DNA from: Powellomyces hirtus
Taxonomy: Eukaryota; Chytridiomycota; Chytridiomycetes; Spizellomycetales; Powellomycetaceae
Direction: 5' to 3'
Length of the DNA stretch: 64,000 nt
Assembly (NCBI GenBank): GCA_025526995.1
Contig: JAHLKG010000003.1
Coordinates: 1,860,001 to 1,924,000, forward strand
Shown: piece by piece, positions 44,801-55,803 of the stretch
Position numbering within the stretch: the first letter of the stretch is position 1
Layout: each line of letters starts with the position of its first letter
Notes under the pieces: model-generated
The model's input: the letters and a program-made list of their open reading frames with translations, nothing else
Databases searched by the model: none
Told to the model about the DNA's origin: nothing
Position numbers and translations under genes: made by a program

Positions 44801-47800
44801 GTCGCGTCCCGAACGCTTCATTTTGTTCGAGCACTGGCGGCAACTCTATTTAGAACTTCTAGTGGAGGACTTCGAGGCAAAATGCCGGAAGTATGAGGAG
44901 AAAAGGACAGAGTACCAAGATATCCACGCTGCAACGCAGCTGCGGGTTCTCCGAGAAGCCAAAATTGTTGGAATGACCACCTCTGGGGCTGCGTCGCATC
45001 TCAAGTTGTTGAAGAACCTGCGTCCCTCAATCATCATGTGCGAAGAGGCTGGAGAGGTGCTGGAGGCGCACTTGCTATCGTGCCTGAATGACAATGTGAC
45101 CCACTTGTTGCAAATCGGGGACGAGAAGCAGCTGAGGCCGAAGGTAGAAGAGTATACCCTATCCATGGACTCCAACTCGGGCTACGATCTGGACAAGTCA
45201 TTCTTCGAGCGCATGGTCAAGATTGCGGAAGATCAGTCACATGCAAAGGAAGAAGGCATGGTTGCAGCCTTAGCGACTCAATGGCGAATGAGGCCAGAAA
45301 TTTCGGATCTCCTTCGTCGCACGCTGTACCCGAGACTGGAAGATGCGCCTGCAGTTCTTAGCCACCCCAAGGTACGCGGCATGCGTGAGAACATGTACTT
45401 TTTCGATCACGACCACGAAGAAGGTGGTGGGTCAGATGGACAATCTTGTTCGAAGATCAACAACTTTGAAGCGGACATGGTTGTTGCGCTGGTCCTTCAT
45501 TTGATCAAACAAGGCTACGAACCCCATGAAATTGCGGTTCTTACACCGTATGCTGGACAGCTGCTGAATCTACGAAGTCGCTTGATGAACAAGCGGCTCG
45601 CATTGTCGATTGATTCACGCAACTTGACCGACATCAGCAAAGTGCTCGCCGGGGAAGAAGTGGATTTGGGTGATGATTTTGACGATGAAGCCACTGGCGA
45701 GAATGACGAGGTCTCCGATGTCAAAAAGATCAAGCCAGATGAAATGAAAGGTGTCCGAGCTGGGGATCGCGTGAGACTTTCCACCGTGGACAACTTCCAG
45801 GGCGAAGAGGCCAACGTCGTCGTGGTCAGTACCGTGCGATGCAATTTACGAGGCAGAACGGGATTTTTGAAGGTATTGCCGTGCATCTCTCTTCGCCGCT
45901 GGATTCATATATATTTATTAACCTGAGGTTCCGTAGATCTCTAATCGAGTAAATGTCATGTGTTCTCGGGCCCGACATGGTCAATACTTCTTTGGCTCCT
46001 CCAGAACAATCAAGCATTCAAACGAGCCGACGATGTTTGCTACAATGGTGGGCCTCATGGACGAAAAGGGATTGGTCGGGCGTGCCCTCCCACTGCAATG
46101 CGATCTGCATTCCGACAGAGTTATGAACGCATATGATGCTGAGCAACTCCAGCAATTGAGTCCTGATGGCGGATGTCTTGTGGAATGCGGTTACAGAATG
46201 GTATGTGGCCACATGTGCCACAGGCGGTGCCATCCGGACGATCGCAACCACAGCAAACGCCCGTGCAAGGAGCCCTGCACGAGGCTTCATCCGTGTGGGC
46301 ACCCTTGTCGAAAAACATGCGGGGAGGATTGCGGTCGCTGCGAACAGAAAATCGACATCACACTTACCGCGTGCGGACATGTTGCAAAAAAGGTGGAATG
46401 TTGGAAGAGCGCAGATGTTGCAGCGATCGAGTGCACAGAGCGACTCAATTTCGATCATCCCATTTGCAACCATGTTGTCCGACTGACGTGCTCTGCAAAG
46501 TGGGAAATCGAAGCGGGAGCCCAGTTCGATGGGCTGACCGCCTTCATCACCCGATGCGGTGCTACTCATCCTATCTTTGATTGCTCTCAGAAGTGTGGCG
46601 GTACCCTGGAGTGCTCGCACATTTGTCAAAGTACGTGCGGAAAATGTCTTTATGAATCAGTCTCGAGCGTAGCATCTGCTTTTAACATGACATACTCGAT
46701 CAATCGTCACCGGCCATGCTCCGAGAAGTGTGAGCGCTCGCTTCTCTGTGGACACTGCTGCTCTGGCTTTTGTCACACGTCCAGCGAATGTCCTCCATGC
46801 AAACAAAAGTGCGCCCAAACGTGTGCACATGCCAAATGCCCAAAGCTTTGTGGGGCGTACTGCGCAAGCTGCTCCGAAGATTGCCTTTGGGAGTGTCCTC
46901 ATGGGCACGGGCGCTGCCTTCTACCTTGCGGGGCACCTTGTCTACGACTTCCATGTGACAAGCGCTGCGAGAAGAAGCTATCGTGCGGACACGACTGCCC
47001 TCTGGTATGCGGCGAGATCTGTCCATCCCCAAGCGCCGCCTGCAAAATCTGTGCTTCTGTCATAGTCAAGGAATCCATTGTTGACCTCGTCCTGCTTGAA
47101 ACCTTTGACGAGCATGATCCCGACGAAAGCCCGCTGGTACTTCTGCCGTGTAAGCATTTGCTGACCATTGAGACTCTTGATGGAACTACAAAGCTTCCGG
47201 ATTACTATGAGCGAGATAAAAAAACAGGAGAATGGGTCGAGCCGCTTCCGTTTGAGAGTTCCTGCAAGAACATTCCAAGCTGCCCACATTGCCGTTCGCC
47301 TATCAGAAACATCCGGCGGTACGGCCGCGTTATCAATCATGCGTTCCTGGATCAGACCATCCGCAAGTACAATCTCAACATTGAGGGAAAGGCAGCCGGC
47401 ATTTTGGTGAAGAAAAATGAGATAGCAGCAGGGGTTTCCAACTGGCGAAACGACGTAGATACCCGCAGCAATCTCAGGAACAATAATCCAGTCCGCCTAG
47501 CTGAGTTGAAAGCCCTGATGGAGAAGCGCAAACAACACGACAAGGCACTCAAAATGCTCACCAAACAGCTCGAAAGCCTACGCATTGAAACCACGGATGA
47601 TCACCCAGCGCGTCGAACGTTTGAGAAATCAGTTGTCGCACTTTCCCGAGTCGGTGCCATTCCTGGGAATCACCGAGCCAGTTCTGAGATTGTCGAGGAA
47701 CAAAGGCAAATGCTCCAAGCCCATTATGCCCGTCCGAGCGAGGAAGGATTTATTACGGCCGGAATTTGCAACATTGGGTGCGGAGCATTGATGGTCCACC

Positions 47801-48688
47801 ATGCTACGAACGCGGCAGTCGCACTCCACCTTGCCACTCTTCAGCGTACGCCTCAAAGGAAAGGTGCTTCAAATGATGAAACTGAAAACGAAACCGATGT
47901 CTCCGTTTACCTCACCACTATCAAGACATTCATGAAGAAGTACGCAAAGCTACATGACAAAGTGCAGGAAAGCTGTGAGCGAACTCGGAGCAACCGAATG
48001 GCACTCCGTGCGATCAGAACACATTTCGCAGACGTTTTCATGAGCCTTGAGTCAGTAGTGAGTCTCCGAATGCTTCCCCTGTCAGGAAAATCGACGGAAA
48101 CGCTGCAGGAGTTGATTGCGGAGAACTTGGAAGGTTTCAGAGCTCTAGGACAGCGTTATCTGGAACTGGTCGGTCGGGTCCCACAGACCGTTTTCTCCAG
48201 CATGGAGCCCGACCAGCAGTCTGCTGCCATACGCGAGACTGTTGAGCGGGCGGAGCAGATGTGCATTCCATCCAAGTTCTACCAGGCCGTTACAAGAAGT
48301 GAAAAACTGCAAATCTTTTGCGGCGATGGGTCAGGACATTGGAACTGGGCAAGGCTCCTTTGGAGGTCATTGGTATACTTGTCCTAACGGACATGTCTCT
48401 ACAATCGGTACTGTTCGCGCTTGTCACGGTTTTGGCGTCAGTATCTCTTCAAGAATTCATCCCTTTTCATCTGATTTCAGGTGAATGCGGAGGCGCTATG
48501 CAGCACTCAAGTTGTCCGGAATGTGGAGAGCTTGTTGGTGGATCATCCCACACGTGAGTGTACCGACTCTGCTGACTCGTTTGCTTGTGTCCTCTTGGCT
48601 CATTTCATTCTGTAGATTGGCAACTGGAAACCGTGTCGCTACTGAATATTTGCAGGAGATTCAAAATTTTCCCATCAGAGCCGAGTGA
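41877..48688 (+). CDS. NFX1-type zinc-finger helicase (ZNFX1/Hrr1-like), needs repair of reading frame
   Basis: Exons 41877-42668, 42722-about 43630, 43688-43936, 44013-45872, 45937-48407, 48481-48553, 48616-48688; about 2140 residues. An N-terminal armadillo-like region is followed by an SF1 helicase: Walker A GPPGTGKT (exon 3), a Walker B-like IIMCEEAGEV, QLRPKVE, TPYAGQL and VDNFQGEEANVVVVSTVR with NRVNVMCSRARHG. Then come several NFX1-type Cys-rich fingers (CGHDCPLVCGEIC and similar) and a C-terminal RZ-type finger (GHWYTCPNGH ... ECGGAM ... CPEC). Relatives: human ZNFX1 (dsRNA sensing), S. pombe Hrr1 and nematode ZNFX-1 (small-RNA pathways). Two problems: in-frame TAA (43658) and TAG (43685), removable by a 57- or 48-nt GT..AG segment, and an apparent extra T in 48316-48319 that shifts frame just before the RZ finger. 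Confidence 0.8.
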
Positions 48689-49630
48689 GAGTGTCGTTAG
48701 TATCAAGCCTTATCAACATATCAACATATCAGTGCCAAGTATGTAGGGAATGGGAGGTTGGAAGTAGTTTGCAATCAGATAGTCAATTGGAGTTTAAAAT
48801 ATATCACACATCATTCTAGTATTTTAGTATCCTCAAGGCCTATTGCTAATCTCAGTACGCATTTCCATGGCACACCATAGTCCTGGAATGCGGTGTACCG
48901 AGACGCCGGTTACGCGTCACGGTGCTTATGTAATATGCCATCTGAAGCCTCCTTTCATTCCATGATCGGAAGCCGTTGCCGCCGCTCCAACCGTTTTTCT
49001 GAAGCACCGACCCTTCTCAAGTCTGCCTGGGAGGTACGCCCGCTAGGGCTAATGATTGAAGTTGACTTTTGAATTTGCTCACTGCGCGTGGTTTAAACTT
49101 TCGCTGTCAACAACGGACAAAGGGTGTCATGTATGGAGTGGTGATGGTACAAAGAACAATTCGCCAAGCTATTCGCATCTCTCGCTTATTGCAAGTGTAC
49201 AGATTAAGGGCTCAAGCGTCAGTTGGATTGAGTGATATATGCAGATCGTCCCCTCTGATGACGCGATCGTATCGGTTTGACAATGAGCGTTCTCACTTGT
49301 TCTCACTCATTTACAGATGCCAGGAAAGTCTATGCTGCTATTGTTCAATGTAAGATACATCTAACAAATTTTACCACATGATCAAAAATACACCCAAAAG
49401 GCAAGTGGGAAGGACGGAATTCAAGTTGAACACCCCGGGGCTGCGATACGTTCGAAGTCCCCCTGATATAACGGCGCAGTCTTCTCCAGTTAGTGCTGAG
49501 ATGAATGTTTGTTCGACATCTGAAGTGATCAGCTGGCAGGGCAGTGAGGTGGAGCTTCTGCTGCTCAATCGGAATACAGTATCGGTGTTACCCAGGGAGT
49601 ATCAATACCGGTGCTGGAGAATCAGCATAC
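48689..49630. other. Intergenic, nothing recognised
   Basis: AT-richer stretch between the helicase end and the end of the Cys-rich gene. No gene, RNA or repeat recognised. Confidence 0.5.
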
Positions 49631-50610
49631 TCATCCGCACGTCAAAGATCCACAGAAAGCGTTGGTGATTTCGTTTGCTGTTGTGTCGACCAACTTTTGT
49701 GCATTCTTGTAGTAACTTTCGAGATCAATGCCGAATGCTTTACCCGTATCCGCGAGAACACCGCAAATGGGGTCGAAGGCCGGATTAACCACCGCTGTTG
49801 ATGTGACGACCATGAAGTCACACATTTTCTGAAACCGGAAGTGAGTGGCGTCCGAGCATGGCTTCTGAACAGCGGAGAACCTACTCGCTCAAGAAACCGA
49901 GCCCCTCGAATGGTCCACATACAGTCTTTGCCTTTTTCTCCACGAAGCCTTAATCAAGCCATCGCAGAGGTTCTCGCCAGTCGCCTCAGTCGGGAAATTG
50001 ACCATCTGATCCAGCGCTGCCCCAAATAGTTGCGAGCAGCCACACTGTGCTTCGACGATTTGCGTGGCGTTCTGCTGCGGTCCGTTGACCGTGGTTTAAG
50101 TCACAAAACCATCTATAAACGCTTTGCAGTTCTCGTACGCCTAGACCCGCGGAGGTGGATGAATGAATAGGTACAGGTGTGAGGAAGTGTTACATCGTTC
50201 GGGTTATTGTACCATATTGCATCCAGGAAACTCATAGGTTTGGTGTGTAACTTTTGACTGCGTTGTTGAGCATTGATGCGTCAGTTCTGTTTCCACACCA
50301 ATTGTTGGCATTATTACTTACCACGTCTACCCCGCTTCCTCCGCAGGTGGTCTTGATTGCTTCGGTGGCCCCCCATTGCTGTGAGCAAAAAGTTGGGCCA
50401 TAGGCGCAAGCCGGTAAGGCGTCCTTGGTTCCGTCGGTGCAAATTGCAGTGGAAAAGCATTCAGCCTGCCCAAGTACTGTCATTGGCAGTGCTGCAAGGA
50501 GGAGCGTCCAGGCAAGGGCTTATTTCGCAGGTCTTAGCGTCCAGCACTCTTGAAAAACGTCCCCAGTCTGCCGAACCGGGAAGACCTGCCATTCTAGCGG
50601 TTGTATTCAT
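49631..50610 (-). pseudogene. Secreted Cys-rich protein gene with frame lesions
   Basis: Minus-strand exons by signals and phase: 50610-50586, 50518-50322, 50257-50213, 50140-49923, 49828-49631 (about 228 codons). Exon 1 joined to exon 2 makes a clean signal peptide (MNTTARMAALAWTLLLAALP, then MTVLGQA). The mature part is Cys-spaced: ECFSTAICTDG, ACAYGPTFCSQQW, TTCGGSG, YENCKAFIDGF, EAQCGCSQLFG, LCDGLIK, KMCDFMVV, DPICGVLADTG, FCGSLTCG. Exon 4 contains an in-frame TAA (50096-50098, where CAA would fit) and needs one extra base near 49944-49948 to reach the phase of exon 5. Its length of 218 is one short of a multiple of three, as expected. It is either a recently broken gene or an intact gene with assembly errors. 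No family name recognised. Confidence 0.55.
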
Positions 50611-51361
50611 AGTGGGGACTCGCATACTGGTGAACTAACGGATGGTGCACAGGTTACCGTAAGTCGTTGATATTCAAAATTGAGATGTTCCCGTGCTTTC
50701 CCGACTTTGCTGATGTAAGCAGGACACGGTAAATGAAGCGGAGGAAGAGGACATGCCATTTATTGCGTTGGGCGTGTCTCTGCTTTTTGAGGACCTACTC
50801 ACAAAGGAAAGTTGTCCTGCTCCTCCACCTGGGCACGCATCAACCTCCATACCCCTCACATACAGATCGAGGTCCAAATTTCATCTCGAGGACCATAAAT
50901 ACGCCGTGGTTGTTCATGGATTTCAGCATGCCACCGTCTTTCGGGCCTCTACCGACAGGAGGTCGGCTGTTTGTGGAACGCTCGAGACAGCTCCGGTTTG
51001 TGTGATTTGGAACAGCCGTGGCAACAACGACGACCATGCCGACCACAACGACAACCACGAGTCCCACCGCTGCCGCTACCGTCACCCACGTCAAATCCGT
51101 CGTGGTGCACCGCCCACACTGGTACCGTGCGCACCCGGATCAGGGAAAAGCACGCTCAGCATGCCGGTTGGAATATGAAGCACGAACCCTGCACTTCCAA
51201 CAGATGGCATGCATGAGATGAAACTATATTTATCACTATGAAACACTAAAAATGGTCATATCTGTTTCTTTTTCTCCTCAAGCTGAGCGCCAACATAGTA
51301 CAAGAAGGCAAACACTGTTTACAAATGAGAGGAACAAATGAGAAATACGACGATGAGTTAG
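50611..51361. other. No confident gene; hydrophobic minus-strand frame noted
   Basis: A minus-strand frame around 50840-51094 encodes a Val-rich hydrophobic segment (VGLVVVVVVGMVVVV), which could be a membrane helix, but no start, neighbouring exons or homology support a gene. The plus strand frames have unnatural composition. Confidence 0.3.
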
Positions 51362-52178
51362 CTAATCGCAAAACGACAGACGCCCAAACATACCAGCTAA
51401 GGCAATCATCAGCAGTGTTAAGAGCACTCGCCCAAACCATGCCACATTCGAAGTCGCAGCGGCCACCTTCTTTACCATGACCGAATTCTTTCCCGTCTTG
51501 TTCTCCCCGTTCACAAACACCTCCCTTTCTTCCAACAGTTCTCTAGGCACTTCGACTTTTTCTCCCTTCTTGACTCTATCCAACACCTTCAACCGGTCTT
51601 GCACATTACGAATCATATTTTTCCGGGCCTCTCTGACGGCCCCGACCCCTTCGTGTTCAAGCGCATCGAGTCGTTCGAGAAGTTTGAGAAGCTGCTCTTC
51701 GTACGCAAACAGAACCTTGTTCTTGGGCGCGGCCGCGACCCCGTTGGTTGGATCAAGAACAATGGGGGTTTGCAGAACGCGAAGTTCGTGCTTGAAACGG
51801 AGCGTTTGGAAATCGGATTGGACCGACCGGAGCACGGCAAGCGCTGCAGGAGCTGGAACCTGAGGATGAATATCAGGATGAGTAACAAGTGTATATGTGC
51901 CATTCCACCGCGGGACGTTTTTGACTGGCTAACCCCTTCCAGCAACTTTGGCGGCATTTTTCCCATGCCGACATCGTCACAATTTCTCTGACATCCATCC
52001 CACAGACACGTACATTCGGCTTCCGCTTGCGAATAGTCCTCGGGCTCGCCTTCTCGTCAGAAGAGGCAGCGGCAGCGACGTCTTCAGGTGGCGGAGTTTT
52101 CCCTTCACCAGCCTGCTTGGCGGCCATGGCGGCTGCCATCGCAGCCTTCTTTTTCTCTTTTTGCGACTTTGGGGCCAT
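51362..52178 (-). CDS. BAG-domain co-chaperone with C-terminal membrane anchor
   Basis: Exons on minus: 52178-52014 and 51859-51362; 220 residues. The N-terminus is Lys/Ala-rich and disordered (MAPKSQKEKKKAAMAAAMAA). The second exon has a BAG domain, a three-helix bundle: FKHELRVLQTPIVLDP, then YEEQLLKLLERLDALEHEG and VREARKNMIRNVQDRLKVLD, with the Glu, Asp and Arg positions that contact the Hsp70 ATPase domain. A single hydrophobic helix (VLLTLLMIALAGMFG) lies at the C-terminus, so the protein is probably tail-anchored in the ER or nuclear envelope with the BAG domain in the cytosol. Yeast Snl1 is also a membrane-anchored BAG protein but with an N-terminal anchor. Acts as Hsp70 nucleotide exchange factor by family. 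Confidence 0.82.
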
Positions 52179-54410
52179 GGGGTATGGCTCCGCCGTCGAA
52201 ATAATTTCCGGTCAAGAAGCAATCCAATGAGGTTGATTGCGTCTACCCACCGTCCGTTGGATCTGTGTCGTTTCCCGTACTTGTCTTGTCGAATTTGGAC
52301 GTGTTGCGTCAGGCGCGGCGGCGCCGCTGCGAGTTGTTGTGCCCGCGGATTCCTTGTCCCGCCCCGCCCAAAACCTCTAACGCTGAATTAAGACAGTTCC
52401 TTTACTTTCTCTTCTGGTACGCTATCTATCCAGCCGCAGTGCACTCTCGCAGAGGAAGCTGCCGCAGTGTACAGGCTCTAGGCGCTACTTACGGCGCGGC
52501 CGCCATAGAATGCACAAAACAGTTACCCCCCCCCCCCCCCTGTGTGCACGGCATCTGTTTATCGTAGCGAACTTCGACAATATGATAGTTGCATTCTTGC
52601 AATGCTGGCCTAAGGACGATGGCTCTTGTGAAGCTATGTCAGTATTTTTGAAGTTGTTTTGCCGCTAGACTCACGGTTCCCCTTCCTTGTGCTCAAGATG
52701 ACAAGCGCTAGGGGCCATCGTCCCATCCGGCGCAGGAGCCTCCATGCAAGGGTGTCGAAATTGACCTCCTGAGGATACAAACCAGCTTCAAGAAGATTCT
52801 GAGCGGCCGCTGAGGACGGAAGAGAGTATCCCTACTGCAACTGAGGAGCTTTTGACCACCCTAGATCGCGCGGAGGTGTTATGGTTATCTTTTGTAGGGG
52901 AGGCGTTTGCATGAAGTATTCACCGAAATGAAGAGAACTTGGTTGTAGGAGCAGTTGCTTTTCTCACCGTCCTCGGCGCAGCTTTTTACCTGGACATTCA
53001 GTACATCATAACTGGAACCGAGGAACTCGTCAAAAAGTCTCCAGTGACACTCCACACCATATCGAAGAAAGAAAGATCAGCACGCCTTGATATCGACGAT
53101 ATCACATGAAGGGAAGGGGCAGTCCGATGGTCTGCAGTATAATCTCTGGTGATGCCTTTTTGGTCGTCGAACGGCCATGGATCTATAACATCTTTGGGGT
53201 ACGGACGCTCCTTGCCCCCTTCTCCGACTGGTGACCACTTGGACCTCATGATATCGTTATGTAAATAAGTTTGATTATGCCCATTGTATTTCTCTCGTCC
53301 GTTTATCAAGGTGATCCCAGTTTCGGACGCTTTGTGCTACCATATCCCGTACTCGTATCATTTCTTCTACGAGCGTCAGAGCATCGCAACGGTCGCTCCA
53401 ACTCGCGGGAAACGCCGCTATGGTGACGGGGCGCTCTAGCAGAATTCCTTCAAGGAACGCTCTTTGCGTTATAGGTTTTGTTGTTTGTTTACTGTGTGGG
53501 GTGAAAGTGAGTGTGTTAGTATTTCCTATGAGGAACATTGCCTTGCATCGACACAAAGCTGCTAAGCTGCGTTGAAATGGGCTGCAGGGGTTACCATAAC
53601 CCAGAAATTTTCTCCGAAGGAGAATCAGCATCGCAAAAACCCGTGGTACCCCAAGTTTTTGACGATGGCCTAGCGTTTTCTAGTCCCCACAGTCTTTACA
53701 AACACCAAGTTACGGCTGCAACGGTGGCCACCTTTTGTAAATAAGTGTTGCAGTCTTTACGAACACGCCAGCCCCAACGTGAACGCCGTAACAGCAGTGA
53801 ACGCCCAGATCCATTCAGACCATGAAACCCTGTCTGCAGGAACACAGCCCACCGGAAGGACCGACGTTCCGCCCGATCGTTGCCAGCGAATATATGGGCG
53901 ATTTAATCCAAAGAGTGATATGCCAGTCACCTCGGACTGGGACGCAGCTAATGCGTCGAGGTACAGCTGCAGCGTCGGGCCGAGTTGTGAATACCTGGAC
54001 TTCTTGACACCACAGTCTTTACGAACGACATGCGCAGCGCATGCGAACGCTGCACTCCAACCAGATCTTGGGGACCCTGTCGGCGATGGAGCAGCCTTGA
54101 CTAGATTCCATGCCCTAGCACCTCGTGATGATACGGTACTTCCCAACAAAAGGAGGCCGTGAATTCTCTCTCTAACGAGACTTCACGAAACGCTCAAGTG
54201 CCAACCGCCAAGTACACCACACACACAGATTCTCTCAGCCAACTCACCTAGCCATGATCGATGAGATGATGTCGAAAGGTTGAAAGGAAAGAGCGTGAAC
54301 GCGTCCTCGCCCAGCAGTTCAATATGTCCGGACTAGTCAGTCACGTGGCATGTGATCTCATCGCAGATTTCATTTTTGAGATCGTGTTTGAGAAGTAGAT
54401 GCGGAAATGG
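52179..54410. other. Gene-poor region with fragments and a recurring CAGTCTTTACRAAC motif
   Basis: No complete gene. It holds a 15-base C run (52526-52540), a membrane-protein-like fragment at 52936-53109, and CAGTCTTTACAAAC or CAGTCTTTACGAAC at 53690, 53751 and 54013. A plus-strand frame 53779-54162 starts at GTG and has patches such as LSAGTQPTGR and RIYGRFNP that look like real protein but match nothing I know. Confidence 0.4.
52936..53109 (+). pseudogene. Orphan exon-like fragment with a membrane helix
   Basis: A 58-codon frame with no ATG of its own: NLVVGAVAFLTVLGAAFYLD forms a membrane helix, followed by a charged stretch with KKSPVTLHTISKKERSARLD and stop. Composition looks like real coding sequence and it begins after an AG, so it may be the last exon of a small or decayed membrane protein gene. 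Confidence 0.25.
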
Positions 54411-54423
54411 AAAAACAAAAAAA
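54411..54423 (-). terminator. RNA polymerase III terminator of tRNA-Lys
   Basis: On the minus strand a run of seven T, then G and five T, begins 3 bases after the tRNA, as expected for Pol III termination. Confidence 0.75.
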
Positions 54424-54426
54424 GAG

Positions 54427-54499
54427 AGCCCGACGTGGGGGTCGAACCCACAACCTTGAGATTAAGAGTCTCACGCTCTACCGATTGAGCTAGCCGGGC
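54427..54499 (-). tRNA. tRNA-Lys (anticodon CTT)
   Basis: Minus-strand cloverleaf of 73 nt. The acceptor stem pairs GCCCGGC with GTCGGGC (one G-U); A box TAGCTCAATCGG and B box GGTTCGACCCC are intact. The anticodon arm GAGACTCTTAATCTC places CTT at 34-36. Nearly identical to animal tRNA-Lys-CTT, with T as the discriminator base. No intron. CCA is not encoded, as usual in eukaryotes. Confidence 0.95.
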
Positions 54500-55803
54500 T
54501 GATGAAAGGCAATTGGATCCGTGACATATCTGCGAACATACATGGACACATTCATCGGATTTAGCAGTTGCAATGGACATACACAGACTGCAGGGCTGCG
54601 TATTCATGAGAAGAGCCGACCAGAGAGGAATATAAATGAACTCCGCTGCTCCTTTCTGACAATTGACGCCGTCTGCACGATCCGGTATTGAAGAGCGCCC
54701 CAAGCAAGAAAGGGGCGAAGATTGCCGTTACGTTTACCGCGGCAAGGAGTCGGAACATACAAACCCCAACGCCACCCTCACCCTCTATTGCGAATGGGTG
54801 GACGACCTCATCAACCAACTCAACCTGCGCGAATCACTCCCGCTTCCCCTTCCACACCGAGTGGCTGCTTGGGCGCCAGTCCCAGACAGAGTTCTTCGTA
54901 ACAATGTACGACGCGGCACGGTGCTATTTGCGCGGCACGACCTTCACGAACCTGGGTTACTCTCACGTCACCGGACCCATGCTGGACGCCCAGTAGGAGC
55001 TGGTTTTCGTCGGTGACTTTCTCATAAGCGGTACCGCTGACGGTCACCTTGACATCGCGGCGGGTTCTGTAGATTGGCGGTGTATGTATTGGTAAGACAT
55101 GCATTTTGCACATTAGTTTACGGGAACAGCCAAAGCCTGTCGAGCTTACAGGCTGATCTCGGCCACTGCTTCTTGAACTTGGTGCATCTTCCTGCAGCTC
55201 GAACGATGTGGTCGCTGCCCCGATTCGTTGGCAGTGTACAAAGACGCCATGACGGACAAAGATCTTTGCGCAGATGGCTTTCAAGGGAACGTCAAGACTG
55301 GCGAGCGTCAGAGTAGTGCGGATGTTGGGCATGGGTGAGTGATGGTTGGGCTTAATGAGTGGTCGGTTCCAGAAGCTCGTTCCAACACGTACGCGGGCGC
55401 AGAGGCGGGTCGAAACGCGGGGCTCGGAAAGCGAAAACACAGCCACCGCTGCTCCGACAGTCGACGGGCGAACCAAGCGCAGACCCAAGCGCAGACCCAA
55501 CAGGGTTAGGGCTGAGGGGGCGACGGTTCCATTGCCTGGATCACAGCAGACAGAGGCGCCCTTTCTAAAGGCTTGCTGCAAGAGTCAAGACAAGGCTGGG
55601 CGGTCCAATGAAACCCCCGCAAATCGGCAGCCATCGGGCAAGGTGATGGGCTTCCTACCTTGTAAAAATCGGTCAAGAAGCTGGTATCGAACGCCAGGGT
55701 AGACTTTGGAAACACATCGTTGTACTTTCCACGCTGATGATATGTACAATGTGCGCTGCTCTTCTCCCTTGCTACACTCAAGAGACTAGGCATACCTCTA
55801 CTA
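54500..55803. other. No confident gene; scattered protein-like fragments
   Basis: Frames on both strands are open here, but none has a convincing start, composition or family. Plus-strand pieces such as EFFVTMYDAARCYLRGT (about 54890-54940) and FVGDFLISGTADGHLDIAAG (about 55007-55066) look protein-like but are in different frames. Could be a decayed gene. Confidence 0.35.

Noticed and set aside
43658..50098. Idea that TAA/TAG encode Gln in this organism
   Set aside because: Many complete genes in the window (LIM, KIAA0930-like, reductase, RBR, CTR-like, oxidase) end at TAA or TAG exactly where their families end.
50753..51178. 141-codon plus-strand frame with an AT-hook-like His/Asp-rich centre
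   Set aside because: The His/Asp/Asn-rich stretch arises from an ACGAC repeat; no usable promoter, family or splice context.
54820..55581. 253-codon minus-strand frame
   Set aside because: Begins at a non-ATG codon, composition is not protein-like and pieces on the opposite strand look at least as good; no homology recognised.
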